A DNA stretch of 64,000 bases from Posidonia oceanica. Taxonomy: Eukaryota; Streptophyta; Magnoliopsida; Alismatales; Posidoniaceae. Of the stretch, positions 21,640 to 33,782 are shown piece after piece (position 1 is the first letter of the stretch; the number at the start of each line of letters is the position of its first letter). The position numbers were made by a program, and so were the translations under genes. The notes under the pieces are model-generated. The model saw nothing but the letters and a program-made list of their open reading frames with translations, made no database searches and had not been told where the DNA came from. The DNA is taken from the NCBI GenBank assembly GCA_037176725.1, contig JAZBRS010000020.1, positions 100,148,501 to 100,212,500 on the forward strand, in the 5' to 3' direction.

Positions 21640-23458
21640 AAACTAACTAACAGGGCTTCTCTGCAATGTAATATAGTTTACAAATGTATTTAAATGATTG
21701 AAGAATGCACAGTGGACTTAAATGCAATTAAAGTAAGCTACTGGGCTTTTATGCAATGCAATATAGTTTCAAAATGCATTTAAATGAATGAATGAATGCA
21801 CAGTGGACTTAAATGCAATTAAAGTAAGCTACTGGGCTTTTCTGCAATGCAATATGATTCTAAAAATGATTTAAATGAAATCTAAATCAAAGCAGGACCT
21901 AAATGCAAACAAAAGAACTAGCTGGACTTTATTTCAATGCAGCAAATAATGAATTAAAACTTAAGCAGCTATAGTTCTACAGTGTCGCCCGACACTGTAG
22001 AACTGCGTCGGGGAAGAGGGGGGAGCGACGGCGATGCGGCGGGCTTTCGGCCAAGCGGAGGCGTTCGGAGGTTGGAGACAGTCTGTCCGGAGGCGAGGGA
22101 GGCGTGAGCGGAGCACGGCGGCGTCTAGAGTGCTCTGTCAACCTCGGTGGGTAGTTGCAGGTATGGCTGCGGTAGAGGAGGAGATGCTGGTGGACAGTAG
22201 GGCTCGCTCGGCGCATGGCCGAGCATTTGGAGGTCCAAAGAGGTGATCTGGAGGTGAGGGGAGCGTTTGGTGCAGTGGAGCTCGGTCGCGGATGGTGGAC
22301 ATCGTCGGGGAAGAAGGTGGAGTCCGGCGAGGCAAAAGGGGCAGACTCGAACCAAAACTCAAAGGTGATAGGCTAGGAAGCAAGATGGGACCTTAACGAA
22401 GCTAAAGGGCAAGTCCAATACCTGTGCGCACGCTCAGAGAGGTCTGTCAACCTTGGATGGGTGCGGTAGAGGTGCTGCGAGGAGAGGTGGCGCTGGCGGC
22501 GTTGGAGGGCTTCTAGCACGATCGGAGCGAGTCAATGGAGTTGAGGAGAAGGTCTGAGAGCCGGTGGATTGTCTGCTCTCCCTCTCTATGCTTGGATTGA
22601 AGAAATGGGTCTCTGTGTATTTTCCTCCCTTTTTTCCTCTTTGTAGCTCTCTCTATGGGTCTGGCCTTGCAGTTGGACTCGTGGAGGATCGCTTGAGGTG
22701 GAGAGGAGTTGCTATGGGTGGTGTGCTACTGTGTGAGGTCGACTGGGTGCTACAGCTATGGAGGGAAGAGATGGGTTGCTCTACTGTGGTGAGCTGCTGC
22801 TGTTACGTGGATTGGGATTGCTCTGGTTCTATGGATGTGTGGAGGTGTGGTGAAGCAAGGAGGTTAATGAGGAACTGTGGGGAAGCAAGCCAGAGGCAAT
22901 GGAAGGAGGTGGGCTACTGTTTTATTGGGGAGGCAAACAATGGCTGCCGTTGATGTGGATCTGAGATCCAAAATCGACGGCCAAGAGGGAGGTGGTGGCA
23001 GGAGGTTGAGGTGCTTGTGTGCGGTTGGCTAGAGTGGCAGAGGAGGTGGAAATTTGCAGGAGGTCGTGGGTTATGCAGCTGCCAAAAAGTGAGGGAGCCA
23101 GGTGTGTGTGATATCAGTGGAGGTTGAAGAAGAGAGGGAAAAAAGAAATAAAATCTGAATTGAGCCTGGATCAATGGGCTAAGGCTTAAGGCTGTGAAGT
23201 GTGTAATGGCATAAAATGAGAAAATAAAAGGAGGAAGGCTAAATTTAGGCAGTGGGCTGCAATGCATGGGTTGTGATGTGAAAATGGGTTGATAAATGGT
23301 TTGAGCCATGGGCTTGAGGTGGAAATGGGGGAATTTAGGGTTTGCATGGGTTTGGGAATAAATGGGAAATTGGTTGGAAAAAAAGAGTGAATTAGGGTTT
23401 GAAAAAAATGAGATTAAAAATGGGGATTAGGACCTTGGTTCAAAATGGGGTGTCTACA
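21640..23458 (-). repeat. Right arm: the same LTR in minus orientation
   Basis: Reverse complement of 16383-18060, with one extra copy of the 90-bp unit. Includes a perfect 15-bp-stem hairpin at 21973-22004 (AGTTCTACAGTGTCG, 2-base loop, CGACACTGTAGAACT). Confidence 0.8.
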
Positions 23459-23463
23459 ATATT

Positions 23464-23660
23464 ATATATATTAACATATGGATCGGTTCTTGGTTCGATT
23501 CAGTTAACCATACTTAGAACCAAAAACCAAACCATTAGGAGTGGTTCTAAAATTTGAGAACACAATCAAACTTTTAAAAAGAGCTAAATCGAAACGAGCC
23601 ATAAAAAATGATTCGACTCTATTCGGTTAACCTATTCTGACTAAACCGTGTGCACCCCTA
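23464..23660 (-). mobile_element. hAT-like element remnant (one end)
   Basis: Matches the last 190 bp of the hAT-like element at 32633-33422, ending in the same terminal inverted repeat (ACCGTGTGCACCCCTA). The inverted-LTR unit is inserted into its AT-rich interior at ATATT. I could not find the other terminus left of 16378. Confidence 0.7.
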
Positions 23661-24125
23661 TCGTCAACCCCCTTATTACTATCGACATTGTCATCGTTAT
23701 CCTCCTCTTTCATCGTTATGTCTCTTTTTATCTTGCTGTTGTCATTATTGTCGTCCTCCTTTGTCGTCAATGTCATCATTGTCCTCATCCTCTGCCTGTA
23801 CAATCGTCCCTTTTCCCTTAGTTGTCGACATTATCTTTGTTGTTCTCCTCCTCCTTTATCATTATCGTATTTTTTCCCTTATTGATGTCATCATCGTCTC
23901 CTTTTCGCTTACGCTATCATCATCGCCATCCTTCTTGACCTCTGTCGTTAATGTCATCCTCCTCTATCATCGTCCATTTTCACTTTGTTGTCAACATTGT
24001 CTTTTTAGACCTCCTCCTCCTTTATCTCACTGTCTTTGTCAACATTGTCTTTGTCTTTGTCAATATTGCTATCATTGTCATCCTCTTCCTCCTCCTTAGT
24101 CATCATAGTAGTTCTCTCCTTCTTG
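23661..24125 (+). repeat. Pyrimidine-rich low-complexity tract
   Basis: Degenerate TCATCGTC/CTCCTC-type repeats. It yields a 149-codon Ser/Leu/Cys ORF (23650-24099) that I regard as spurious. Confidence 0.7.
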
Positions 24126-25158
24126 AGAGGGCATAATAGTACATTCACCTAATATCATTTTTATAATATTAAAACTCAAGACATGTTTATATATGCTAGT
24201 GTACCAATTTTTGTATCATAAAAATGCTACTACAAACTCGTCGCTCATTGAACTGAGATTAATTATACTATGATTCCTTACATCTAATGTATTGTAGCAT
24301 CTCTTTTAATCTAATAATTTTTTTAGGATGAACAAGTGTTGACTTGATGACATTTATTGAAAAAGATGACACATTATATGGAGAAAAATATCATTTAGTG
24401 ATACATCTAATAATGTATAAATTGTATTAGCTAGCTAATTGTTTGTGTACATTAGTTCTTAACATTCTTAATTTCAAGTCTAATTCATGGAATGGGGTTT
24501 TATTTGGATTTTTTTTTTGTGGAATACAAAGGCTTATCATAGATTTTTCGAAACATAAGGTTTGGTAGTGAAATTGAGAAACCCTAGGGTATTTTTATGG
24601 AAAAATCTTATATGTATCCAAGATACAAGTGTAGATGGATTGAACGAATTTTAGAAAAATGCTTCTTTTGAGAGGAAAGGGACAACAAGGGGCTCTTTTG
24701 AATGAATTATCATAGAATAAAACCAAACAGTACGCAGCACGTGTATGCTTTGTGATTACACGAATGTTTTCTTTTCTTGTTTAGAGTCTTCACATTGAAT
24801 CGTGGTCATGGTTAAACTCTGTTAAAAACCTGAAATAATCTACAACATAAGATACATACAATATAAATTAAAAATGGAAGAAAAAGACAAATTAACCAGT
24901 AGTTACCTATCTTTCATTATCCTAAATTACTAGTCTTTATATTGATTCTAAACCTATAAGTGTTTAAATTGTGGTGAGTATTTAAATTTAGAGTCAATAA
25001 GAGTACTACAAAAAGAAGCAAGTCCTTTTAGCAAATTTTAGCCATTCAAGGAGGGAATGTTGAGGTGTTCATTCATTTATAAGGTACTAAATTACAATAA
25101 CCATATAAACAATATCAACTGAATAAAGGTAAAGACAAAAGTAACTCAAGTCGTTTAG
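24126..25158. other. AT-rich intergenic or intronic sequence
   Basis: No ORF or repeat recognised. As it lies directly across E2 from the SCAR-like exons, it may be intron of that decayed gene, but I find no further exon in it. Confidence 0.45.
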
Positions 25159-25163
25159 GAAAC

Positions 25164-26629
25164 TGTAGATATCCCATTTTCGAATTTCTGAGAGTTCTTA
25201 TAAGATAGAGACCTTGAGGCGCCCCAAATCACATGTTTAAAGTGTTGATAACACATTTCCCAGATCTTTCGTAATTTCTGCGAAGCATCGCTTGATCCTA
25301 CTTGCCTCAGGTTGTTGGTTGTGGCAGAGCTGACACGCTCAGACTCACAACAAGTCTGAGTACCTTGAGTGTCCTTCATTTTTACTCAGATTCGTGGCAG
25401 ATTTGAGTTAAAGAAGATGTCTTCATGATTTTATAGACTATCTAAAGGTTCCCGACCTTTTATCAAGTTTTCTCTGGATAGAAGCTAAGAGCTAGAGCTA
25501 GGAATGAACTGAGCTTGCTAGTTGCCAGCTGGGAAGGCGACATGGATAGACGCCCTTTGAATAGGCGACTAACCTAGACGTCATCGTAGTAGGTGACTAA
25601 CTGTCGTGGGCTCTTTTAACTGTCTCTTGCAGTTATTTTTGACGGCTGTTTCCCACAACCCCACCAACTGTTAGATGCCAACATAACCGGCGACTAACGG
25701 TCGTGGAACTGCAATGGTTATTTCCCATGATCCCCTCTTCCAATAGACGCCAACGTAATTGATGACTAATGGTCGTGGAATTGCAACAGTTTTTTCCCAT
25801 GATCCCTTGACCGATAGATGCCAACATAACCGGCAACTAATGATCGTGGCCTCCATCGAATCGAATTTCCACTATTTTCCCACGAGTACTTGAGCGGTTG
25901 CTGGCCTTAGGCGCCTACATATGCGACGACTGACAATAACTGCCACTTTTCTTCTAGAAACTTCTATGTGTCATGTTTGAAGCCCCCGACCAAGTGTGAG
26001 AAAAACACTCCCTATTAGTTCAAGAGAGAGAAATTCCCTTTAGATCTTTAGGGTTTTGAGTTTCCACATTCAGAGAGCTAGAGTTTTCAATCCAGAAACT
26101 CTACCCTGTCCCATCTTCAAAAGAGGAATCCTAGCTTCTACTTTCAATCTAGAAATCCTAGGTCCCAAAGATCTTGAGCCAAGCCAGAGCTCCGACCGTG
26201 CTCCACTTCTACTCCACTGCATACAACACGAGGGTGAAGGGAGTATCTTCTTCCAATCTTTTCATTTCATATTGCATTTCTTAAAATAGGACCCATAGTA
26301 TATGCATGTGGAGAGCAACCCCCAATTAGTATTAGATTTATTTGTTTCTAGTATTCTCTATTCTTCTTTGTTATCATTTACTACACACCAACTTACCTAG
26401 ATCTCTTGTTTTTGTTTATTTATTTTGAAGGAAAGGAAACGCTCACGTAACACGAGGAAGCGACTGGACGACATCCTACCGTCGATCCAGTGAGCCGAGT
26501 ACCCACATCATCTACGTCTCCCCAGGCGCCATGTCCGCCCATTGATAAGTGGTGATCACATCAAGCTATTGACGTCGTGGAAGCGCCGGCATCTTCATTC
26601 AGACACCCCCCCTCAAATCCACATCCACA
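25164..26629 (+). repeat. E2 5' LTR (1466 bp), TATA region deleted
   Basis: Starts TGTAGATATCCC, ends CATCCACA. Compared with the 3' LTR it lacks about 50 bp at 25973, the piece that contains TATAAATA; short GTCA homology is present at the breakpoints. Tandem roughly 80-bp units with TAGACGCC/GGCGACTA-type inverted repeats lie at 25540-25900. Confidence 0.88.
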
Positions 26630-26633
26630 GATC

Positions 26634-26655
26634 TGCCGATCACGGTGGGACTCGG
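26634..26655 (+). promoter_or_regulatory. E2 primer binding site (tRNA-Arg type, mutated)
   Basis: TGCCGATCACGGTGGGACTC, four bases after the LTR; the third base is C where a functional PBS has G (TGG). Confidence 0.7.
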
Positions 26656-27965
26656 CTTTAGCCAACCCTCTGTGCTACGTGAGTTTTTTCCTTCCTTCCT
26701 TCATTTACTTCTTTAGATCTAGTTGTTTCTTTCTTTTTTTTTCGATTTAGGAGGCCATGTGCCTAGGTTTTCACAACTCCTAAACCCCGTAGTGTTTTTT
26801 GTCATTAGAACAGTTTTTCTAACCCAACCACCTTGATCTTAAGGCAAGAGGTCTCGTTAGCACTTTGAGGCAACGACAACCTCCTGTCCAGGGTCTTAGA
26901 TGGTCGGGTCACTACTGTTCTGAAAAACAGAGAACTCTGATTTCCAGCGGCCCAGTAATTCGACGCCTGAGTTAGTTGCAGTTCACTGCAGCGACCTCTC
27001 AAGGCGCACCCATTACAGGCGACTGGATCTGGGTGTTTATTTCACTGCAGATCGTTTATTATTTTCAGTAGCTTGCATTGCTTTTCTTTTAGATCTACAG
27101 TAGTTTAAAAACTGATTAACATCTTGTTCACCGTAATTTTAGCTTTTTATTCGGATTTTAGGTTTGTCTGTGTCCACCCTTAAGGTGGAAACTATTTTAT
27201 TGATATCAAAGTTAAAGTTCCTTGAGATCTCTTTCTCTAACTAAAATAATCAAACAGAGCGAACCGGGCCAATGCAAGTCGCTCATCTATACTCTGTTTG
27301 GTTAGAATAGTTAGGTTAAGAACTCAAGGTGTCCTAGGATTTTAGTAGATACTTGACACTTTGATATTCTCTGTTTATTTACTGTTTTGTGGTTTGTTAA
27401 GTGCCGAGCCTAAGGACAGAATCCTAGGTGGTGGGTCCCTCTTTAGAGAGACAAGCCCGCCATCTAGGCCCTCTTGGTGGACCTTGAAGAAGGTCAAAGA
27501 GTGGTACCTGTAAGCCAAAAATCCCAGTTAATTGTGGACACACAGGTTTAATTAACTGATTAAATATTCACTTTAACAAGTAAAACCTACGATCTATCTA
27601 AAACATTGCACTGTTTTATTTTCTTGTTTGTTGCGCGGTCTGTCTAGAACAGACCTTGGCTGCTGGAAGAACAGGGCTTAAGCCGCCTATTCAGAAGGTG
27701 CCTCGTTCAGCCGCCCTTTCAAACAGTTACTTGTTTGGTCGCCTGACCTACGGGCAACGGCAGGGTAGACGTTCTGTTCCAGTGTGCATTGTTTGTAGGG
27801 ATTAAACTGTCACCATTAACAGGTTGCATGAGCATCAGAACAGCAATCGTTTACTGTTTACTATTTTATTTTTACTTTCATCGAGTCTATATTAAGTAGT
27901 GTCATTGAGTCTGTAATTTCCCTTTTTTTCCAGTTTTCTGTAATAATTTAAAAGACAATCTCACA
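26656..27965 (+). other. E2 5' leader, non-coding
   Basis: Aligns in order with the E1 leader (7676-8989). Conserved blocks include the region around 27170-27190 and 27402-27510. No ORF of note. Confidence 0.7.
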
Positions 27966-30140
27966 ATGGAGCTTTATCGGCCGAGTCAAGAGTGCATCAA
28001 TGCGACCTCTGTCTCAACCTCTACCTCTACGGCGCAATCAAGTCTAGGCCCAGATGGGTTCTTTTACAGAGCTTCAACTTCACAAGCACAAGAGCTAGAA
28101 ACTCCTAACTTTGCACAAGGACTTGAAGGAGAGAGAGGAGTAAGCCACTCCCAAACATGGAGTACCTCGTTTGCACACACACTTTCCAAAGTAACTTCCC
28201 CATTAGTGTCGCCTACATCGACTGCTTCCTATCTATCTAAGGAAGCGACTAATGAGATCTACCAACTCCTGACACGGCACCACCATCCCTCATTTAAGAG
28301 CCTACAAACGTCATCCATCCACCAACCTTCTTTCCTAAACCCTCACCAAAACTCACTAATCATGCGCACTCACACATACACCACGCCACTAAACCCCACT
28401 ATAAATTTCCCTACTCAAAATTCATTCATGCAATGCCACGCAACTGCAACCTATCATTCCATGCATCAAACCATGCCATCATACAAAACCTACCAACAAC
28501 CACAATATCCCAGGACATCATACCAACCACAGTATCCCAGAATAACACACTCACCACAACCTCCTACTAACACACAATCATACTACACTCCACTTCAAAC
28601 CCAACCCTTCTCTCCACCATACGACCCTCTATCACCACCGTTCCACCAAACACATGGGCACCTAAACCAGGGACAACAAGCCATGCTAGGACAGGACATC
28701 AAAAGAATTATCTCAGAAGCACTCATAGAGGCAGGGGTTACACATAAAGCACCGATAGGGTTTGACATGTCTAAATTTCCTCATTTTGTTCTTCCACAGG
28801 GATTCAAAATGTCAAAAATGAGGAAATACAGTGGAACAGAGGATCTAAGACGCCATCTAGCCACATTTGTTATGGATGCTCTACCCTATCAGTACGATAA
28901 CAGGCTTATTATCTACCTCTTCTTCAAGAGCTTAGAGGGAGAAACACTGGGATTGTTCAACATGCTCATAGCATATGATCTCAGTAGCTTCAAGATGGTC
29001 CAAGAAAAATTTCTGCTACAATATGGCCATCCCATCTAGCACGAGTCTACAATGAGCGATCTCCTCGCTGAAAGAATGAAACCTGATGAGGAGTTTGCTA
29101 CTTTTGCAAGCAGATGAAAAGACATGGCTGCAAGGTCCAAATGCTACATTCCTGAAAACCAAGCAGTTGAGATCATTTCCCAAAACACTACAGGAGCACT
29201 CAAAACAGGGCTACTGATGAGTGACCTCCACACATACCCTCAACTATACGAGCGTGCTGTTAGAGTCCTCCGTCACAAAGAAGAGTTACCATTCTTGGAA
29301 CCCGAAGGAAGGGGCAAGAAGACAACCTCTAGCTATACACTGGAAGGCGTCACTAATAACATGGCCCAGGTCTCAATTCAACAAAAGCAAAAGGGGTAAA
29401 GGAACCCCCAATATCAGTCCGGGCAATCGTTTCTGGTCCAAGGGCAACCGGCATAGTACCAGGGGCAGTTAGTGCAGCCAATACAGTATCAACAACAACC
29501 GCCACCTGACTACCTGGTATATGCCCAGCAAGGATGGACAAATAATGCATACCAGGGGCAACAACAGGGGCAGAGGAACTACCATAGCATCTCTCCACCA
29601 CGAAACTACAAGGGCCCTCAGAGGTAAAGCTACCTGCTGCTTCTTGAATCAATCCCTAATACATTTAGGATGCTGGTTGAAAATGGAGATCTACGACTCC
29701 TTGAACCCAGGCCAAATTTTTCGAGCACTGATATGTCCAAGCACTGCCCTTATCATCAAAACCATGGGCACACCCTTGAAGAATGCTTTACTGTCATGAT
29801 AAGTTACATAATCTTAATGACATGGGTGAAATTATGTGGCCCGAGCTTAAAGCCAGACTGAAAGCAATTCAAGGGGACCAGCAAGTGATGCAGATACACC
29901 AAGAGCCCTTGTTCAACCACCGAGTGGCTCACGCGGATGTAGAGATCATTTTATCAGCTGCTCGATCTGAGTTTGCAACCATCCTATGTAGACAAGCAGA
30001 TTCGGAACAAAACCCATCGAGCGAAGAGGACCTTAATCCCAAGGCACCCTCAACACCCACTCTGAATTCTCATATGCTCCAGAACTTAACAGAAGAAGAC
30101 TGGTCGCCCATTTATGATGAGTACACTGACACAGACTAGT
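27966..30140 (+). pseudogene. E2 Gag
   Basis: Starts MELYRPSQECINATSVSTS and parallels the E1 Gag. A Pro/Gln/Thr/His-rich N-terminal half (to about 28680) is followed by the gag domain (FPHFVLPQGFKMSKMRKYS, YLFFKSLEGETL, TTGALKTGLL) and a zinc-knuckle-like CPYHQNHGHTLEEC at about 29737. The frame is kept through stops at 29037, 29115 and 29397, plus more at about 29460-29630; one frameshift occurs near 29800, after which LNDMGEIMWPELKARLKA continues in another frame to 30139. The missing protease and pol make it non-autonomous even when intact. Confidence 0.85.
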
Positions 30141-30539
30141 GCGGTGAGAAGACCGTGGGTTCTCTGATATCGCAGGACCTAATTCAAGAAGACCAATCAC
30201 CCACTTATGATGAGTATGCCGACTCAGACTGGTATGAAGCAGAAGCCATACTCAACTCACCGCTCTAAGCAGCACAACCAGGAGTTGATCCTCCTCCCAA
30301 GCTGCCTGATCCTACAAGAGGACACACTAGGGGCAGTCATGAACACTGTGTTCATAAAGGAGAGGTTAATACAGGGCATATCAGTGGTCGTACTTCAAAA
30401 GGAGGAGGAAATCTGATAGCCTCACTCCAAGACAAGGCCATCAGGGGCACATCGCCTGGAACGGGTCAGAATGAGTCCGACTCTGACCCTCTGAAAGTAA
30501 GGACTGGGCGCAAACCAAAAGAATGACAAGAATATGTTC
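30141..30539 (+). pseudogene. E2 residual Gag/Pro linker up to deletion junction
   Basis: Acidic sequence resembling the tail before it: ED.SP.YDEY.D.D occurs at 30095-30135 and again near 30195-30225, an internal duplication. It ends at the join with the 3' LTR (30540). Confidence 0.55.
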
Positions 30540-31744
30540 TCTCTGGATAGAACCTAAGAGCTAGAGCTAAGAATGAACTGAGCTTGCTAGTTGCCAGCTG
30601 GGAAGGCGACATGGATAGACGCCCTTTGAACAGGCGACTAACCTAGACGTCATCGTAGCAGGCGACTAACTGTCGTGGGCTCCTTTAACCATCTCTTGCA
30701 GTTATTTTTGATGGTTGTTTCCCACAACCCCATCAACTGTTAGACGCCAACATAATCGGCGACTAATGGTTGTAGAACCGCAACGGTTATTTCCCACGAT
30801 CCCCTCTTCAGATAGACGCCAACGTAACCGATGACTAACGGTTGTGGAACTGCAACAGTTTTTTCCCACGATCCCTTGACTGATAGACTCCAACATAACC
30901 GGCGACTAATGATCGTGGCCTCCATCGAATCGAATTTCCACTATTTTCCCACGAGTACTTGAGCGGTTGCTGGTCTTAGGCGCCTACATATGTGGCGACT
31001 GACAATAACTGCCACTTTTCTTCTAGAAACTTCTATGTGTCAACCACCCACACCACTGGAGTCTATAAATAGACCCCGTGGGTCAGTGTTTGAAGCCCCC
31101 AACCAAGTGTGAGAAAAGCACTCCCTGTTAGTTCAAGAGAGAGAAATTCCCTTTAGATCTTTAGGATTTTGAGTTTCCACATTCAGAGAGCTAGAGTTTT
31201 CAATCCAGAAACTCTACACCCTCCTATCTTCAAAAGAGGAATCCTAGCTTCTACTTTCAATCCAGAAATCCTAGGTCCCAAAGATCTTGAGCCAAGCTGG
31301 AGCTCCGACCGTGCCTCCACTTCTACTCCAATGCATACAGCATGAGGGTGAAGGGAGTATCTTCTTCTAATCTTTTTCATTTCATATTGCATTCCTTAAA
31401 ATAGGACCCATAGCATATGCATGCGGGGAACAACCCCCGGTCAGTATTAGATTTATTTGTTTCTAGTATTCTCTGTTCCTCTTTGTTATCATTTACTACA
31501 CACCAACTTACCTAGATCTCTTGTTTTTGTTTATTTATTTTGAAGGAAAGGAAATGCTCACGTAACACGAGGATGCCACTGGACGACATCCTACCGTCTA
31601 TCCAGTGAGCTGAGTACCCACATCATCTATATCTCACCAGCCGCCTTGTCCGCCCATTGATAAGTGGCGATCACATCAAGCTGTCGATGTCGTGGAAGCG
31701 CCGGCATCTTCATTCAGACACCGCCCCGCAAATCCACATCCACA
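30540..31744 (+). repeat. E2 3' LTR, 5'-truncated, TATA box kept
   Basis: Matches the 5' LTR from its base 308 to the end CATCCACA. TATAAATA is at 31064-31071. Three hairpin-bearing units occur at 30730-30930. Confidence 0.88.
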
Positions 31745-31749
31745 GAAAC

Positions 31750-32162
31750 AAACTCATGTAAGGTGCTTAAATTCATTTATTGCAAATATTTGATTACTAT
31801 ACTAAGAATTGGGAACATTAACAATCCCATGAATAAGCACTTGATGCCATTAGAATTTCTTGTCTTGAGACTAGGTTTGCAGAGTATAGTGAAAAATATA
31901 TCTAATTATAACTTCAAAAGTGTTCCTTAAGCCAAAAAACATTTATGTATTACATAAGCAGGTTTTGCACTATAGTAAAGAGTATTTTTTATATAATGTA
32001 TGGTAATAAAAAGCTGAATTGCAATTACTTCTAATATAGAGAGAGTGTGTGTGCTGTATTAGAATGCAAGAAATCTGTGTTCAAAGGTTTTCTGTTTAAA
32101 TGCATTCCAAAAAATCACTTAGGGAAGAGAGTCATAATATGCTATTTAATGAATTCTGAGCA
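31750..32162. other. AT-rich sequence, probable intron of the SCAR-like pseudogene
   Basis: Lies just downstream (minus strand) of a SCAR-like exon that ends in a GT donor at 32168. No coding or repeat recognised. Confidence 0.45.
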
Positions 32163-32632
32163 GCATACCTTTATTTTATGAGGCTTCCGTTCATGTTGAC
32201 TCAGTGATTCCATTATTTCAAAGGAGGTAAATTCTGTTCTAATTAAAAACCAATGGTTCAGTGTACCTTTTCAAACATGCACCGGCAACATCAAACCTGA
32301 AAGGAACAGCAGAGGATGTAAGTTTAAGAAAACATGCATTCTGTCTAATTTGGATGTCAGGATGCCACTTTATTCTTGCAAAAAAATGATCCATGATAAT
32401 TCGTGAAGTGTAAAGAGTGAAGAAAAAAATGGAATCGGCCATACCAGATCTCTAAAACTTTTTTCTAATGTGCAATTTATATGTTATTGAAGAGAAACAA
32501 TGTGAGATGACTAATGGTTACTTGCATATCACATTGTGGAAGCAATAGTGTGATGGACACACTAGTTATACTGACAGCACAACAAAATGGTTATTTGCAC
32601 ATAGAAGTATTGCAAGCAAGAAACCTATGCAT

Positions 32633-33422
32633 TAGGGGTACACACGGTTCGGTTCGGTTCGGTTTGGTTCTAACAAGAACCATGAATCGAATCGTACTTA
32701 TCAGTTCTAATAATATTGGAACCGAACCAAACCATATATATATTTGGAATCAAATCGAACCGAACCGTTCAAAAATCGGTCGGTTCGGTTCTCGATTCCC
32801 AATAGGGAAAACAGATACCAAAATCAAATCAGCTCCATTACTTCAAGTCTGCACTTCATTTGAGATCACATCCCTCCTATCTGGCAGCAGAATCATCACC
32901 TATTTGGCCAACCTTGGATGAGGTATCACCAGAGCTAGTTGCAAGAATCCAAGAGATTATTTATTCGATCTAAGAAACCTCTTGTCTAATTCAGCATGGG
33001 GGATTTCAAATAAAAAAAGGGTCAAAGAAGGAATGAAATAAGAAGCAGAACAGTTGATAGAAAAAAAGAAATAACTAATTACTGATAACAATAACAGTAA
33101 AAATAGCAGCACAAGTTGTAGTCCTATCCATTCAAAGTCATACAATACCAAAAACAAAACCCAACTTCCAACAAGACAACAAAACCCAATAAAAACTAAA
33201 CCAAAGACAAAGAGATGTAAAATAATTATATATTTATAATATATTGATATATGATCGGTTCTCGGTTCGGTTAACCATACCCAGAACCAATAACAAAACC
33301 ACTAAGAACGGTTTCAAAATTTGAGAATCGAACCGAACCATTAAACAAATCTAAACCAAACTAAATCATCAGAAATGGTTTGGTTCGGTTAACTAGTTCT
33401 GACCGAACCGTGTGCACCCCTA
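32633..33422. mobile_element. Non-autonomous hAT-like element (790 bp)
   Basis: Terminal inverted repeats TAGGGGTACACACGGTTCGG (left) and ACCGTGTGCACCCCTA (right) with subterminal GGTTCGGTT clusters. Flanking 8-mers CTATGCAT (32625-32632) and CTAGGCAT (33423-33430) match at 7 of 8, the hAT duplication length. No transposase is encoded. Internal sequence (about 32810-33220) differs from the subterminal repeats and has no recognised content. It sits in the intron of the SCAR-like pseudogene. Confidence 0.85.
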
Positions 33423-33430
33423 CTAGGCAT

Positions 33431-33782
33431 TGAGAGAACAGATAGGAATTTGCATCTTAAGATCATAATCTAAATCAATGTAACAAAGCTAGAATAAATT
33501 TGAAATGGGGAAAAACATCAAAGAAAGCATTTCTTTTCTTTCCTCTTAATAATTAAGGTTGCGCATGAAATTTTGCACATACACTTTACTTTTCTATGTC
33601 TAGAAATGTAGGAAATCACCATTACGAGAACATAGAAAAGAGGCACCTAAGGGAGCTTTCAACATTTAATAATTAAAAGTCTGGACTTCCCAACTAATTG
33701 GGAATTGAACAAATTATTTTAGTATATTATGGTCCTTCTCGAATGATATCTTCTTCATTTGTATTGGTCAAGTACATTGACC
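33431..33782. other. Intron remnant of the SCAR-like pseudogene
   Basis: AT-rich, no ORF; lies between the hAT element and the EVFHDL exon. Confidence 0.45.

Larger units (their letters stand above)
16383..23458. mobile_element. Inverted-LTR unit bounded by ATATT target duplication
   Basis: The left end begins TGTAGACACCCCATTTTG on the plus strand; the right end is its reverse complement, CAAAATGGGGTGTCTACA, ending at 23458. The outer 1.7-1.8 kb on each side (16383-18060 and 21640-23458) are inverted copies of the same LTR, while normal LTRs are direct repeats. The unit is flanked by perfect 5-bp repeats ATATT (16378-16382 and 23459-23463), as for an integrase-mediated insertion. Without the nested solo LTR its length is about 4.9 kb. 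No gag or pol is inside. The LTR family is that of E4 (same TGTAGACACCCC start, same GGAAGGTGTTAGGCACC-type block near 21255). Confidence 0.75.
25164..31744 (+). mobile_element. E2: deletion derivative of the E1 Tat family, complete with target duplication
   Basis: 5' LTR 25164-26629, PBS 26634, leader, gag, then directly a truncated 3' LTR (30540-31744). The target duplication GAAAC is at 25159-25163 and 31745-31749. Everything from late gag/protease through pol, the 3' region and the first roughly 307 bp of the 3' LTR is missing in one deletion (junction near 30539). It therefore inserted as a full element and was later cut internally, or the deletion arose on copying. Gag is broken by several stops and one frameshift. 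Confidence 0.9.

Noticed and set aside
23650..24099. 149-codon plus-strand ORF
   Set aside because: Translation of a TCATCGTC-type low-complexity tract.
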